Below are positions 8,900 through 17,883 of a stretch of DNA of 64,000 bases, piece by piece (the first letter of the stretch is position 1; each line of letters starts with the position of its first letter). The notes beneath the pieces were generated by a model. The model had not been told where the DNA came from, made no database searches, and saw only the letters and a program-made list of their open reading frames with translations. Source of the stretch: Pontivivens ytuae. GTDB lineage: Bacteria > Pseudomonadota > Alphaproteobacteria > Rhodobacterales > Rhodobacteraceae. Location of the stretch: positions 2,140,001 to 2,204,000 of the forward strand of contig NZ_CP064942.1 in NCBI RefSeq assembly GCF_015679265.1, in the 5' to 3' direction. Position numbers and translations under genes: made by a program.

Positions 8900-11332
8900 A
8901 TGAAGCGGCTGGTCGTGATCGGGGCCGGGATGGCCTCGGGCCGGATGCTGGAGCATCTGTTCGAGCGGGAGGCGGGCTACGAGGTGACGCTCTTCGGGGC
9001 GGAGCCGCGGGGCAACTACAACCGCATCATGCTCTCCCCCGTTTTGTCGGGCGAGAAGAGCTATGACGAGATCGTCACCCATGATGCCGACTGGTACGCC
9101 GGCAACGGCGTGACCTGCCGCTTCGGCGAGCGGGTCGAGGGGGTGGATCCCGACCGCAAGGTGGTGGTGACGGCTTCGGGCGAGACGGCCTACGACAAGC
9201 TGGTGATCGCCACGGGCTCGGACCCGTTCATCATCCCGGTGCCGGGCGCGGACCTGCCGGGCGTGATGGCTTACCGCGATCTCGACGACGTGGAGCGCAT
9301 GCAGGGCTATGCCGCGAAGGGCGGCCGGGCCGTGGTGATCGGCGGCGGTCTGCTGGGGCTGGAGGCCGCGGCGGGGCTGAAGGCGCGGGGCATGGACGTC
9401 ACCGTCGTGCATCTGGCCGGGCACCTGATGGAGCGGCAGCTCGATCCGGCGGCGGGGTATCTTTTGGAGCGGGAGTTGCGCAGCCGGGGCATCGAGGTGC
9501 TGACCGAGGCGAATACCGCGGAGCTACGCGGCACCGATCACGTCGAGGCGGTGCTCCTGAAGGACGGGCGGATCATCGAGACCGACATGGTCTGCATGGC
9601 CGTCGGCATCCGCCCGGCCTGTGCGCTGGGTCGGGAGGCGGGACTCGCCGTCAATCGCGGGATCGTCGTGGACGACGCGATGGTGACGAGCGATCCGGAC
9701 GTGCTGGCGCTCGGCGAATGCGTCGAGCATCGCGGGCAGCTCTTTGGGCTGGTCGCTCCGCTCTACGATCAGGCGAAGGTGGCGGCGGCGACGCTGGCGG
9801 GCGAGGCCGCGGCCTTCGACCCGCCGCAGGTCTCCACCAAGCTGAAGGTGACGGGGGTGGACCTCTTCTCCGCCGGGGATTTCGCCGAGGGCGAGGACCG
9901 GGAGGAGATCGTGTTCCGCGACGCCGCGCGCGGGGTCTACAAGCGGCTGGTGCTGGAGGAGGACCGCATCGTCGGTGTCGTCATGTACGGTGAGACGGCG
10001 GACGGGGCCTGGTTCCTCGACAAGCTGCGCAGCCGCGAGGATATCTCGGACGGCCGCGACACGCTGATCTTCGGCCCGAACTTCGCGGGGGGCGCCCCCG
10101 TGGACCCTATGGCGGCCGTTGCAGCCTTGCCGGATGATGCGGAGATCTGCGGCTGCAACGGCGTTTCCAAGGGCACGATCATGGCCGCCATCGCCGGGGG
10201 CGCGGGCTCGCTGGCGGAGGTGACGGCGCTGACCAAGGCGTCGACCTCGTGTGGCTCCTGCGCGGGGCTGACGGCGCAGGTCGTGGCGCTGGGCCTCGGC
10301 GACGGCTTCGTCATTCCGGCGGAGGCGGGGATGTGCGGCTGCACCGACCATACCCATGAGGACGTGCGCAGGCTGATCGTGGCGGACGGGATGAAGGCGA
10401 TCCCGGAGGTGATGCAGAAGCTGCATTGGAAGAGCTCCGGCGGCTGCGCGAAATGCCGCCCGGCGCTCAACTACTACCTGCTTTGCGCCTGGCCGGAGGA
10501 ATACGCGGATCACGCGCAGTCCCGCTTCATCAACGAGCGGGTGCATGCGAACATCCAGAAGGACGGGACCTATTCCGTGGTGCCGCGCATGTGGGGCGGG
10601 ATCACCACGCCCGACGAGCTGCGCGCCATCGCGGATGCGGCGGACAAGTACGCGGTGCCAACGGTGAAGGTCACGGGCGGGCAGCGGATCGACCTGCTCG
10701 GTGTGCAGAAGGAGGATCTGCCGGCGATCTGGGCGGATCTGAACGCGGCGGGCATGGTCTCGGGCCACGCCTATGCCAAGGGGCTGAGGACTGTGAAGAC
10801 CTGTGTCGGGACCGACCATTGCCGGTTCGGGACGCAGGATTCCACAGGCCTCGGCATTCGGATCGAGAAGGCGCTATGGGGGGCGTGGAGCCCGCACAAG
10901 TTCAAGCTCGCCGTGTCGGGCTGTCCGCGGAACTGTGCGGAGGCAACCTGCAAGGATTTCGGCGTGGTCTGCGTGTCGGAGGGCTACCAGCTCCATGTCG
11001 GCGGGGCCGCGGGGATGGAGGTGAAGCCGACGCAGCTTCTGTGCACCGTCGCCACGGAGGATGAGGCGGTGGAGTACTGCGCTGCGTTCTACCAGCTCTA
11101 CCGCGAGGGCGCGCGCTATCTCGACCGGCCGTGGAAGTGGATCGACCGGGTGGGCCTCGACCACGTGAAGGAGAAGGTGGTGGAGGATGCGGAGAGCCGC
11201 GAGGCGCTCGCCGCGCGCTTCTTCCACTCGCAGACATTCTTCCAGCACGATCCCTGGGCCGAGCGGGCGAATGGCAAGGACGCGCATGAATTCATGCCGA
11301 TGGCGGATCTGACACGGGTGGCGGCGGAATGA
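8900..11332 (+). CDS. nirB: Assimilatory nitrite reductase, large subunit
   Basis: NAD(P)H-dependent reduction of nitrite to ammonium in the cytosol. The 810-residue protein has the full NirB layout. An FAD/NAD(P)H pyridine-nucleotide oxidoreductase part fills about 1-400 (VIGAGMASGRMLEHL, RAVVIGGGLLGLEAAAGL). A BFD-like [2Fe-2S] domain follows at about 413-460 (CGCNG, CGSCAG) with a second cysteine-rich repeat (CGCTD, CAKC). The siroheme/[4Fe-4S] ferredoxin-reductase domains come last, with ligands TCVGTDHC near 633 and SGCPRNC near 673. The start ATG has GAAAGGGG upstream. The stop overlaps the nirD start. The cofactor siroheme is supplied by cysG in the same operon. Confidence 0.97.
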   Translation: MKRLVVIGAGMASGRMLEHLFEREAGYEVTLFGAEPRGNYNRIMLSPVLSGEKSYDEIVTHDADWYAGNGVTCRFGERVEGVDPDRKVVVTASGETAYDKLVIATGSDPFIIPVPGADLPGVMAYRDLDDVERMQGYAAKGGRAVVIGGGLLGLEAAAGLKARGMDVTVVHLAGHLMERQLDPAAGYLLERELRSRGIEVLTEANTAELRGTDHVEAVLLKDGRIIETDMVCMAVGIRPACALGREAGLAVNRGIVVDDAMVTSDPDVLALGECVEHRGQLFGLVAPLYDQAKVAAATLAGEAAAFDPPQVSTKLKVTGVDLFSAGDFAEGEDREEIVFRDAARGVYKRLVLEEDRIVGVVMYGETADGAWFLDKLRSREDISDGRDTLIFGPNFAGGAPVDPMAAVAALPDDAEICGCNGVSKGTIMAAIAGGAGSLAEVTALTKASTSCGSCAGLTAQVVALGLGDGFVIPAEAGMCGCTDHTHEDVRRLIVADGMKAIPEVMQKLHWKSSGGCAKCRPALNYYLLCAWPEEYADHAQSRFINERVHANIQKDGTYSVVPRMWGGITTPDELRAIADAADKYAVPTVKVTGGQRIDLLGVQKEDLPAIWADLNAAGMVSGHAYAKGLRTVKTCVGTDHCRFGTQDSTGLGIRIEKALWGAWSPHKFKLAVSGCPRNCAEATCKDFGVVCVSEGYQLHVGGAAGMEVKPTQLLCTVATEDEAVEYCAAFYQLYREGARYLDRPWKWIDRVGLDHVKEKVVEDAESREALAARFFHSQTFFQHDPWAERANGKDAHEFMPMADLTRVAAE

Positions 11333-11667
11333 GTGATTTCGTGGATATCGGGCATCTCGACGACATTCCGCCGGAGGGCGCGCGGGTGGTGAAGACGCCG
11401 CTCGGCTGCATAGCGGTGTTTCGGACGTCGGAGGATGAAGTCTTCGCACTCGACGATCGGTGCCCGCACAAGGGCGGGCCGCTCTCGAACGGGATCCAGC
11501 ACGGGCGATCGGTGACCTGCCCGCTGCATAACTGGGTGATCTCGCTGGAGACCGGACAGGCGGAGGGGGCTGATGAGGGCTCCGTCGCGACCTGGGCGGT
11601 GAAGGTCGAGGGCGGGCGGATCCTGCTGGATCGGTCGCGGTTCTCCCGGGCGGTGGCGGCGGAATGA
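11329..11667 (+). CDS. nirD: Assimilatory nitrite reductase, small subunit
   Basis: 112-residue Rieske-fold partner of NirB. Rieske-type ligand positions are retained: CPHKGGPLSNG and CPLHNW (C-x-H and C-x2-H). Many NirD proteins lack cluster ligands, so this one may bind a [2Fe-2S] cluster; that is inference from the four residues. The gene overlaps nirB (ATGA at 11329) and its stop overlaps the nasA start, so nirB-nirD-nasA form a tight translational chain. Confidence 0.95.
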   Translation: MSDFVDIGHLDDIPPEGARVVKTPLGCIAVFRTSEDEVFALDDRCPHKGGPLSNGIQHGRSVTCPLHNWVISLETGQAEGADEGSVATWAVKVEGGRILLDRSRFSRAVAAE

Positions 11668-14429
11668 GCTCTTCGCGCAAGCCCCCTTCATTGGATGCGG
11701 GAGGGCCCCCCTCCCCATCCCTCCCCCCGCTTGCGGGGGGAGGGGGGCGCTTTGCGGTGAGCGGGGCGACGCCTGAGCCGGGAGGGTTCGGATCGAGCGG
11801 TGATTCCCCCTCCCCCCGCCGGGGGGAGGGTCGGGGAGGGGGGCTGACCCCGAGCCACGGGGGCGCAACCCGAACCACCTGCGCCTATTGCGGCGTCGGC
11901 TGCGGCGTGATCGCGAGCCCCGACGGACAGGGCGGCGCAACGATCGCGGGCGACCCGGACCACCCGGCCAATTTCGGACGGCTCTGCTCCAAGGGATCGG
12001 CACTTGGTGAGACGTTGGGCCTCGACGGCCGGTTGCTCACCCCGCAGGTCGGTGGTGTGGAGGCGTCGTGGGACGCGGCGCTCGATCTCGTCGCGGACCG
12101 GTTCAGGGAGACGATTGCCGAGCACGGGCCGGACAGCGTCGCCTTCTACGTCTCCGGCCAGTTTCTCACCGAGGACTACTACGTCGCCAACAAGCTGATG
12201 AAGGGGTTCATCGGCTCGGCCAATATCGACACGAATTCAAGGCTTTGTATGGCCTCCAGCGTCGCGGGGCACAAGCGGGCCTTCGGCGAGGACGTGGTGC
12301 CCGGCACCTATGCGGATCTGGAGGAGGCCGAGCTGATCGTGCTCACCGGCTCCAACCTCGCCTGGTGCCACCCGGTACTGCACCAGCGGGTGCAGGCGGG
12401 TGGGGCGAAGGTCGTGGTGATCGACCCGCGCCGCACGGTGACGGCAGACGGGGCGGATATGCATCTCGCCCTGCGGCCCGGCTCCGACGTGGCGCTGTGG
12501 TCCGGGCTGCTCGGCCACCTCTTCGGGGAGGGGTGCATCGACCTCGACTTCGCGGCGCATGTGGAGGGGATGGCGGGCGCTGCCTCGGCGCCGACGCTGG
12601 CGCAGGTGGCCGCGGCGACGGGGCTGACCAAGCAGGAGCTCCGGGCGTTCTACGCGCTCTGGACCCGGACCGAGAAGGTGGTGAGCGTCTATTCGCAGGG
12701 CGTGAACCAGGCCGCGGACGGGACGGACCGGGTGAACGCAATCCTCGATTGCCACCTCGCGACCGGGCGGATCGGGAAGTCGGGCTGCGGTCCGTTCTCC
12801 GTCACCGGGCAGCCCAACGCGATGGGCGGGCGCGAGGTCGGGGGGCTCGCCAACATGCTCGCCGCCCATCTCGACCTGGAAAACGCAGCGCATCGGGAGG
12901 CCGTGCAGGGCTTCTGGGCCTCGCCCGCGATCGCTGACAAGCAGGGGCTGAAGGCGGTGGACCTGTTCCGCGCCTGCGCCGACGGGCGGGTGAAGGCGCT
13001 GTGGATCATGTGCACGAACCCCGCCGTCTCGATGCCCGAGGCGGATGCGGTGCGCGCGGCGATCCGCAACGTGCCCTTCGTGGTGGTCAGCGATATCGAG
13101 GCGGAGACGGACACGGTGCGCCTCGCCGATGTCGCCCTGCCCGCGACGGGTTGGGGAGAGAAGGACGGGACGGTCACGAACTCCGAGCGCCGGATCTCGC
13201 GCCAGCGGGCGTTTCTACCGGCGCCCGGCGAGGCGATGGACGACTGGCGGATCATCGCGGAGGTGGGCAAGCGGATGGGCTGGGCGGAGGCGTTCGGCTG
13301 GTCCTGCGCCGCGGAGGTCTTCGACGAGTGGACGCGGATGACGGCGCTGAGCCGCGATTTCGGCAAGGTGCTGGACCTGACGGCGCTCGAAGGCTGCGAC
13401 TACGACGCGATGGCGCCGGTCATGTGGCCGGTCGGCGGGCCGGAGCGGCTGTTCGCGGACGGGGCCTTTCCGCGCGGCAAGGGTCAGATCCTCGCGCCGC
13501 GGATGGGGGAGATGCCGCTGCGGGACCGCAGGCATCCGTTCACGCTCAACACGGGCCGGGTGCGCGATCACTGGCACACGATGACGCGCACGGGGCGCTC
13601 GGCGAAGCTGTCGCTGCATATCGCGGAGCCCTTCGTGGAGGTGCATCCGGCGGATGCGGCGGCGCTTGGGATCGCGCCCGCGGGCCTGGTCCGCATCGCC
13701 TCGGCCCATGGCGCGATGATCGCGCGGGCGCAGGTGACGGACCGGGTGGCGCGGGGGCAGCTCTTCGCTCCCATCCACTGGACCGGGGAGACGGCGAGTA
13801 CCGCGCGCGTCGATGCACTGGTGGAGGGGCGGGTCGACCCCGTCTCCGGCCAGCCGGCGCTGAAGGGCATGGCGGTCGAGATCAAGGCCCTCGCGCCCGC
13901 CTGGTACGGCTTTTGCGTCAGCACGGCGCGGCCCGCGGCGGACACGCTCTACTGGGCGCGGGCGCGCACGGCGGCGGGCTGGCAGATGGAACTGGCCGGG
14001 GCCGAGACACCCGGGGACTGGGTCGCCTTCGCCCGCGATCTCTGCGGTGTGGAGGCCGAGGCGGTCACGGTGCTGGACGCCACCAAGGGGATCGCGCGGG
14101 TCGCACTGATCGCCGACGGGCGGCTGGCCGGTGCGCTCTTCGCCGCGCGGGAGCCGGTGGCGCTGTCCCGGCCACATCTGCGCGATGCGCTCGGCGAGGG
14201 CGGAGCCGAGGTGCTGGCCGGGCGGCCGGGCAATGGGATGCCCGATCCGGGGCCGGTGGTCTGCGCCTGCTTCGGTGTGGGGGTGAACACCATCGTCACG
14301 GCGGTGGCGGAGCAAGGGCTGGTGAGCGTCGAGGAGATCGGCGCGGCGCTCAAGGCCGGAACGAATTGCGGCGCGTGCCGCCCGGAGCTGGCGGCGCTGA
14401 TCGCGCCCCGCGCCGTGGCGGCGGAATAG
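11664..14429 (+). CDS. nasA: Assimilatory nitrate reductase catalytic subunit, with repeat-derived N-terminal extension
   Basis: Molybdopterin-guanine-dinucleotide enzyme reducing nitrate to nitrite in the cytosol, 921 residues. The N-terminal [4Fe-4S] motif CAYCGVGCGV and the later Cys of GRLCSKGSALG begin near residue 72. The molybdopterin oxidoreductase domain follows (SGQFLTEDYYVANKLMKGF, GQPNAMGGREVGGLANML), then a dinucleotide-binding domain. A C-terminal BFD-like [2Fe-2S] domain has VCACFG and NCGACRPEL. The first 70 residues are abnormal: about 15-60 are a Pro/Gly/Ser/Arg-rich tract encoded by a palindromic element (11706-11842). The ATG at 11664 overlaps the nirD stop. After the element only a CTG (11844) precedes the cluster motif, so the extension is probably translated; a GTG at 11757 is the alternative. 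Confidence 0.95.
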   Translation: MSSSRKPPSLDAGGPPSPSLPPLAGGGGRFAVSGATPEPGGFGSSGDSPSPRRGEGRGGGLTPSHGGATRTTCAYCGVGCGVIASPDGQGGATIAGDPDHPANFGRLCSKGSALGETLGLDGRLLTPQVGGVEASWDAALDLVADRFRETIAEHGPDSVAFYVSGQFLTEDYYVANKLMKGFIGSANIDTNSRLCMASSVAGHKRAFGEDVVPGTYADLEEAELIVLTGSNLAWCHPVLHQRVQAGGAKVVVIDPRRTVTADGADMHLALRPGSDVALWSGLLGHLFGEGCIDLDFAAHVEGMAGAASAPTLAQVAAATGLTKQELRAFYALWTRTEKVVSVYSQGVNQAADGTDRVNAILDCHLATGRIGKSGCGPFSVTGQPNAMGGREVGGLANMLAAHLDLENAAHREAVQGFWASPAIADKQGLKAVDLFRACADGRVKALWIMCTNPAVSMPEADAVRAAIRNVPFVVVSDIEAETDTVRLADVALPATGWGEKDGTVTNSERRISRQRAFLPAPGEAMDDWRIIAEVGKRMGWAEAFGWSCAAEVFDEWTRMTALSRDFGKVLDLTALEGCDYDAMAPVMWPVGGPERLFADGAFPRGKGQILAPRMGEMPLRDRRHPFTLNTGRVRDHWHTMTRTGRSAKLSLHIAEPFVEVHPADAAALGIAPAGLVRIASAHGAMIARAQVTDRVARGQLFAPIHWTGETASTARVDALVEGRVDPVSGQPALKGMAVEIKALAPAWYGFCVSTARPAADTLYWARARTAAGWQMELAGAETPGDWVAFARDLCGVEAEAVTVLDATKGIARVALIADGRLAGALFAAREPVALSRPHLRDALGEGGAEVLAGRPGNGMPDPGPVVCACFGVGVNTIVTAVAEQGLVSVEEIGAALKAGTNCGACRPELAALIAPRAVAAE
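11706..11842. repeat. 137-bp palindromic element inside the nasA reading frame
   Basis: The outer arms at 11706-11727 and 11821-11842 are inverted repeats, 20 of 22 positions matching. Each arm forms its own hairpin: CCCTCCCCCCGC-TT-GCGGGGGGAGGG at 11719-11744, and CCCTCCCCCC-GCC-GGGGGGAGGG at 11808-11830. The spacer (11745-11807) is unrelated in look. The whole element stays open in the nasA frame. It resembles a small palindromic mobile repeat of the type common between genes in alphaproteobacteria, here placed in coding sequence. Confidence 0.8.
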
Positions 14430-14438
14430 GAGGCGGCC

Positions 14439-15815
14439 ATGCAGACCTTTCCCATGTTCCTCAAGCTCGCCGGGCGGCGGGTCGTCGTGCTCGGCGGGAG
14501 TGAGGAGGCGGCACAGAAGACGCGTCTGATGCTCAAGACCGAGGCCCAGATCGTGCTGGTCTCACCCGAGCTGAATGCTGAGCTGTCGGGCTATGTCGCC
14601 GCGGGCCGGGTGCATGAGGGGACCGTGGCGGACCTGCCGGGGGCGGCACTCGCCTTCGCCGCGTCGGGCTGTGCCGGGGCGGATGCGGCCCATGCGGCGC
14701 TCGCCAAGGCGCATGGCGTTCTGGTCAATGCGGTGGACGCGCCGGAGCTGTGCGACGCCTTCACCCCGGCGATCGTGGACCGCGACCCGGTGGTGGTGGC
14801 GATCGGGACGGAGGGCGCGGCCCCGGTGCTCGCCCGCAGGATCAAGTCGGATCTGGAGGCGTCGTTGGAGCCCGGTCTGGGCCGCTTCGTCGCCGCGGCG
14901 GGGGCGATGCGCGGTGCCGTGGCCCAGCGGATCGGCAAGGACAAGCGGCGCGCCTTCTGGGGCTGGGTCTTCGACGTGCTGCGCCCGGCGCACGCGAATG
15001 ACGAGGAGCTGGCGCTGGATCGCCTCGCCCAAGCGGTCGAGCGCGGTGCGCCGGACGGGGGCGGCCCCGGCTCGGTCTCGCTGGTGGGGGCCGGTCCGGG
15101 CGGGGCCGATCTTCTGACGCTGCGCGGGTTGAAGCGGTTGCAGGAGGCGGACGTGATCCTCCACGACCGCCTCGCCGATCCTGCGATCCTGGAGCTTGCG
15201 CGCCGCGATGCGGAACGGATCGACGTGGGCAAGGCGCCGGGCGACGCGAACCGGCCCGAAGCCTGGCGGCAGGAGCGGATCGACCGGCTGATCGTGCGGC
15301 TCGCCTCCGAAGGGAAGCGGGTGGTCCGCCTGAAATCCGGCGATCCCGGCATCTTCGGCCGTGCGACGGAGGAGATCGATGCCTGCGAGGAGGCGGGGAT
15401 CGAGGTGGAGATCGTGCCCGGTATCACCGCGGCGAGTGCTGCGACGGCGCAGTTCGGCGGCTGCCTGACCGAGCGCGACCGGATCGACGCGATCACGCTG
15501 GCGACGGCGCGGTCCTCGGACGGAGAGGCCTGCACAGCTGCCGCGCGGATGCGGCCGGGCGAGCAGGTCGCGCTCTACATGGGTGTGGGCAAGGTGGCCG
15601 AGGTTGAGGCGGCGTTCCGCGCGAACTGCCCCGGAGATCTCGACTGCGTGCTGGTGGAGCGTGCCGGGCGCGCCGATGCGCGGCGGGTGACCTGCCGGCT
15701 CGACCAACTGGCGGCGACCGTGGCGGAGGAGAAGGTGGAGAACCCGGCGGTGATCTTCATCCGCTGGCCGAAGAAGGCTGCGGCCGCGGTGGTTCCAGTT
15801 CCAGCGATCGCCTGA
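14439..15815 (+). CDS. cysG: Siroheme synthase (precorrin-2 dehydrogenase/ferrochelatase plus uroporphyrinogen-III methyltransferase)
   Basis: Trifunctional enzyme converting uroporphyrinogen III to siroheme, the NirB cofactor. The N-terminal Rossmann domain (about 1-115; FPMFLKLAGRRVVVLGG) and dimerisation part (to about 200; GTEGAAPVLARRIKSDLEA) match CysG-N/Met8. The C-terminal SUMT methyltransferase (from about 213) has VSLVGAGPGGADLLTLRGL, VVRLKSGDPGIFGR and VPGITAASAA. Its 458 residues match the usual length. AGGAGG precedes the ATG by the normal distance. It lies 9 bp after nasA and is the last gene of the operon. Confidence 0.96.
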   Translation: MQTFPMFLKLAGRRVVVLGGSEEAAQKTRLMLKTEAQIVLVSPELNAELSGYVAAGRVHEGTVADLPGAALAFAASGCAGADAAHAALAKAHGVLVNAVDAPELCDAFTPAIVDRDPVVVAIGTEGAAPVLARRIKSDLEASLEPGLGRFVAAAGAMRGAVAQRIGKDKRRAFWGWVFDVLRPAHANDEELALDRLAQAVERGAPDGGGPGSVSLVGAGPGGADLLTLRGLKRLQEADVILHDRLADPAILELARRDAERIDVGKAPGDANRPEAWRQERIDRLIVRLASEGKRVVRLKSGDPGIFGRATEEIDACEEAGIEVEIVPGITAASAATAQFGGCLTERDRIDAITLATARSSDGEACTAAARMRPGEQVALYMGVGKVAEVEAAFRANCPGDLDCVLVERAGRADARRVTCRLDQLAATVAEEKVENPAVIFIRWPKKAAAAVVPVPAIA

Positions 15816-15830
15816 GCCCTGAAACGAACG

Positions 15831-15852
15831 GTCCCGGCGCGGTGGCCGGGAC
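15831..15852 (+). terminator. Hairpin after cysG
   Basis: GTCCCGG (15831-15837) pairs with CCGGGAC (15846-15852) across an 8-base loop, 16 bp after the cysG stop. There is no long T-run, so termination is only likely. Similar GTCCCGG/CCGGGAC hairpins follow other genes here (22918-22938, 36521-36542). Confidence 0.5.
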
Positions 15853-15872
15853 GGTTGCATCTGTTGGAAGCG

Positions 15873-15891
15873 CCCCGGACTTGCTCCGGGG
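15873..15891. repeat. CCCCGGA palindromic repeat
   Basis: CCCCGGA (15873-15879), a 5-base loop, and TCCGGGG (15885-15891). It belongs to the same family as the copies at 36553-36578 and 37539-37564. It sits between the convergent ends of cysG and the phosphatase gene and could serve as a bidirectional end. Confidence 0.6.
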
Positions 15892-15909
15892 CCGCTCCAT
15901 GATCAGTCC

Positions 15910-16692
15910 TCAGCGGTAGACCGGGCTCTCATCCACGTCGAAATGGCCCACATCGGGGGCGGCCGAGCGCAGGCGGACATAGCCGAGCACGCGGTTGTTG
16001 AGCTTGGGATCGATCACCAGGATCTCGCCTTCATAGACGTTGAACTCCGTCACTTCGGCGATGTTGGTGAAGTGGCTGACGATCAGGCGCGGCCCGTCGG
16101 GTGCGCCCTCCCACTCGCCAAGCCGCTCGCGCAGCGGCCGGCCGGAGGCGGCGCCCTGCAGCGACAGGAGCAGGTTCACGCCCGAGAAGACCTCGGTATT
16201 CGCCTCGACCATGTCGGCATATTCAGGGTCCACGTCGCGGAAGCCCTGGATCAGCGCATCCACGGTCTGGCGGTTGCGGCACCATTCGGAGGTGATGATC
16301 TCGGACGGGCGCAGGTCGTTGGCCGCCAGCAGCACGCCGAGGTCGCGCATCTGCGCGGTCCCCTGGAAGGTCATGATCCGCTGGTTGTTGCAGTCGGTGG
16401 GCGCCACGTTGCGGATGTCACGCTTGGACCAGTCGGTCGGGCCGTGCCGCATCAGCAGCACGATGTCGTCGCGGAAGAGATCGTCGAGCATCTGCCAGGG
16501 CTCGAACATCAGGTTCTCGCGCGGCTGGTCGACGGCATCGGCGGCGGTGAAGCTCGCCGACATCTCCCCCACATGGGTCGAGACCTGGCTGATGCCGGTC
16601 ACCATCTGGTTCTGGGCGGCGGCAGGCACGGTGGCAAGGACGGCGAAAGCGGCAAGTGCGCCAGCGAGCGGCGCGACGGTCTTGATCGGCAT
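15910..16692 (-). CDS. Secreted histidine phosphatase superfamily protein
   Basis: A 260-residue protein with a Sec signal peptide (about 1-27, ending VPAAAQ) and the phosphohistidine motif LMRHGPTDW. This is the RHG catalytic element of the histidine phosphatase (phosphoglycerate mutase-like) superfamily. SEWCRNRQTVDALI supplies the usual second arginine region, and RLIVSHFTNIAEVT the C-terminal catalytic His. Substrate unknown; secretion suggests a periplasmic phosphoester. The ATG at 16692 is preferred to an upstream one at 16737 because AGGAG stands 8 bp before it and the signal peptide starts there. Gene context gives no pathway. It is convergent with the nitrate operon. Confidence 0.75.
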   Translation of the reverse strand: MPIKTVAPLAGALAAFAVLATVPAAAQNQMVTGISQVSTHVGEMSASFTAADAVDQPRENLMFEPWQMLDDLFRDDIVLLMRHGPTDWSKRDIRNVAPTDCNNQRIMTFQGTAQMRDLGVLLAANDLRPSEIITSEWCRNRQTVDALIQGFRDVDPEYADMVEANTEVFSGVNLLLSLQGAASGRPLRERLGEWEGAPDGPRLIVSHFTNIAEVTEFNVYEGEILVIDPKLNNRVLGYVRLRSAAPDVGHFDVDESPVYR

Positions 16693-16762
16693 GCGAAGTC
16701 TCCTGAGCGTGACGCGGCGTTGGCCTGTCTGCGTCATAATGATTGGTTATTGGAGAGCCGTT

Positions 16763-17875
16763 TCAAGACTTATTGCCTGCACCGAGCGTTGAAAGTTCCG
16801 AAACGGAGGTTTCAATCTCGTGAAGAGTGTTGAAGGCGTGCGGTGACAGGCGGATGCAACCCGTACTCGCCGTGATGTGAACGCCTTTCCGGGCCATTTC
16901 ACCTTTCAGCTCCGCCGCCCGTTCGTGGCGAATCGCCGTGATCCCGCTCTGCCCCGCCGGCGCTACTGGGGTGAGGCCCGCTTCTGCCAGTTTCGAGTGC
17001 AGATGTTCGGTGAGCTCCGCGATGCGGTCATGAATGGCCGTGAGGCCGAGCGTGTCCGCATGCGCCAGCGCGCCGCCGAGGGCGAGGATCGGGGCGAAGG
17101 GCGGGTGCCCCGCCTCCGCTGTCACGGCGCTGGGGTGCGGGGTGATGTCGTCGGGGCGCAGGGCGTAGGGCTCCGCCGCCGAGCGCCAGCCGAAGACGGG
17201 TGAGGGGCGGGCGCGAAGCTGTGGCGAGAGGTAGGTGATGGCGGTGCCGTAGCCCGCGCAGAGCCACTTGTAGGTCGAGGCCGTCAGCAGCGCGACCCCC
17301 TCGACGTCCACCGGCACGGCGCCGAGGGACTGGGTGGCATCGACGAAGAGGTCGAGGCCGTGCTGCTTTGCAAGCTGGCCGAGGGCCGCGAGATCGACGC
17401 GCCAGCCGGTGCGGAACTGGACATGGCTGACGGCGATCGCCGCCGTCTCCGGCCGGATCGCGGCTGCCATGGCGTCGATATCGGGCCGGGCGTCGGGGGC
17501 GAGCGGCACGAAATCAACGGTGCAGCCGCGGGCGAGGAAGGGTTGCGCGACGGAGGGAAACTCGCCCTCCAGGCTCACCACATGCGCACCCGGTCGGGAG
17601 TAGGCCGCGGCGAGGTTCAGGGCGTGGGAGGCCGAACCGAGAAAGGCGATGTCGGCGGCGTCTGCGCCGATCATCCGGGCAACGCGCGCGCGGATCGCAT
17701 CGACCTCGGCCAGCCAGCGGCCGAAGGGCGCGTCGCCCTCCTCCCGCATCTCGCTGAAGTACCGCGCGCCTTCGGATGCGGCGCGGGTGGACAGGGGGGC
17801 GCCGCCCGCTGCGTTCAGCAGGATGCCTGCGGACAGGGCCGTGAAGCCGGCGCGAAAGGCCTGGTGGTCGTTCAT
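16763..17875 (-). CDS. Class-V aminotransferase-fold PLP enzyme (cysteine desulfurase/selenocysteine lyase-like)
   Basis: 370 residues of the fold-type I PLP family. STYKWLCAGYG supplies the Schiff-base lysine, and DATQSLGAVPVD contains the Asp that contacts the cofactor ring. ILLNAAGGAPLS near the N terminus resembles the substrate-binding start of NifS/CsdA-like and kynureninase-like proteins. The C terminus has STGCIRLSPHAFNT, which ends like class-V members. No active-site-loop Cys typical of true desulfurases is obvious, so isopenicillin-N epimerase-like or other lyase activity is equally possible. It is 70 bp upstream of the phosphatase gene on the same strand, and a composite repeat lies immediately upstream of it. 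Confidence 0.75.
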   Translation of the reverse strand: MNDHQAFRAGFTALSAGILLNAAGGAPLSTRAASEGARYFSEMREEGDAPFGRWLAEVDAIRARVARMIGADAADIAFLGSASHALNLAAAYSRPGAHVVSLEGEFPSVAQPFLARGCTVDFVPLAPDARPDIDAMAAAIRPETAAIAVSHVQFRTGWRVDLAALGQLAKQHGLDLFVDATQSLGAVPVDVEGVALLTASTYKWLCAGYGTAITYLSPQLRARPSPVFGWRSAAEPYALRPDDITPHPSAVTAEAGHPPFAPILALGGALAHADTLGLTAIHDRIAELTEHLHSKLAEAGLTPVAPAGQSGITAIRHERAAELKGEMARKGVHITASTGCIRLSPHAFNTLHEIETSVSELSTLGAGNKS

Positions 17876-17883
17876 GGAGATGC

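Noticed and set aside
12343..12741. Short minus-strand proline/arginine-rich frames in nasA and elsewhere
   Set aside because: Typical artefacts of GC-rich coding DNA without start signals or motifs.
13001..14503. 500-codon plus frame inside nasA
   Set aside because: Gly/Arg/Ala-rich text without motifs, fully inside nasA in another frame.
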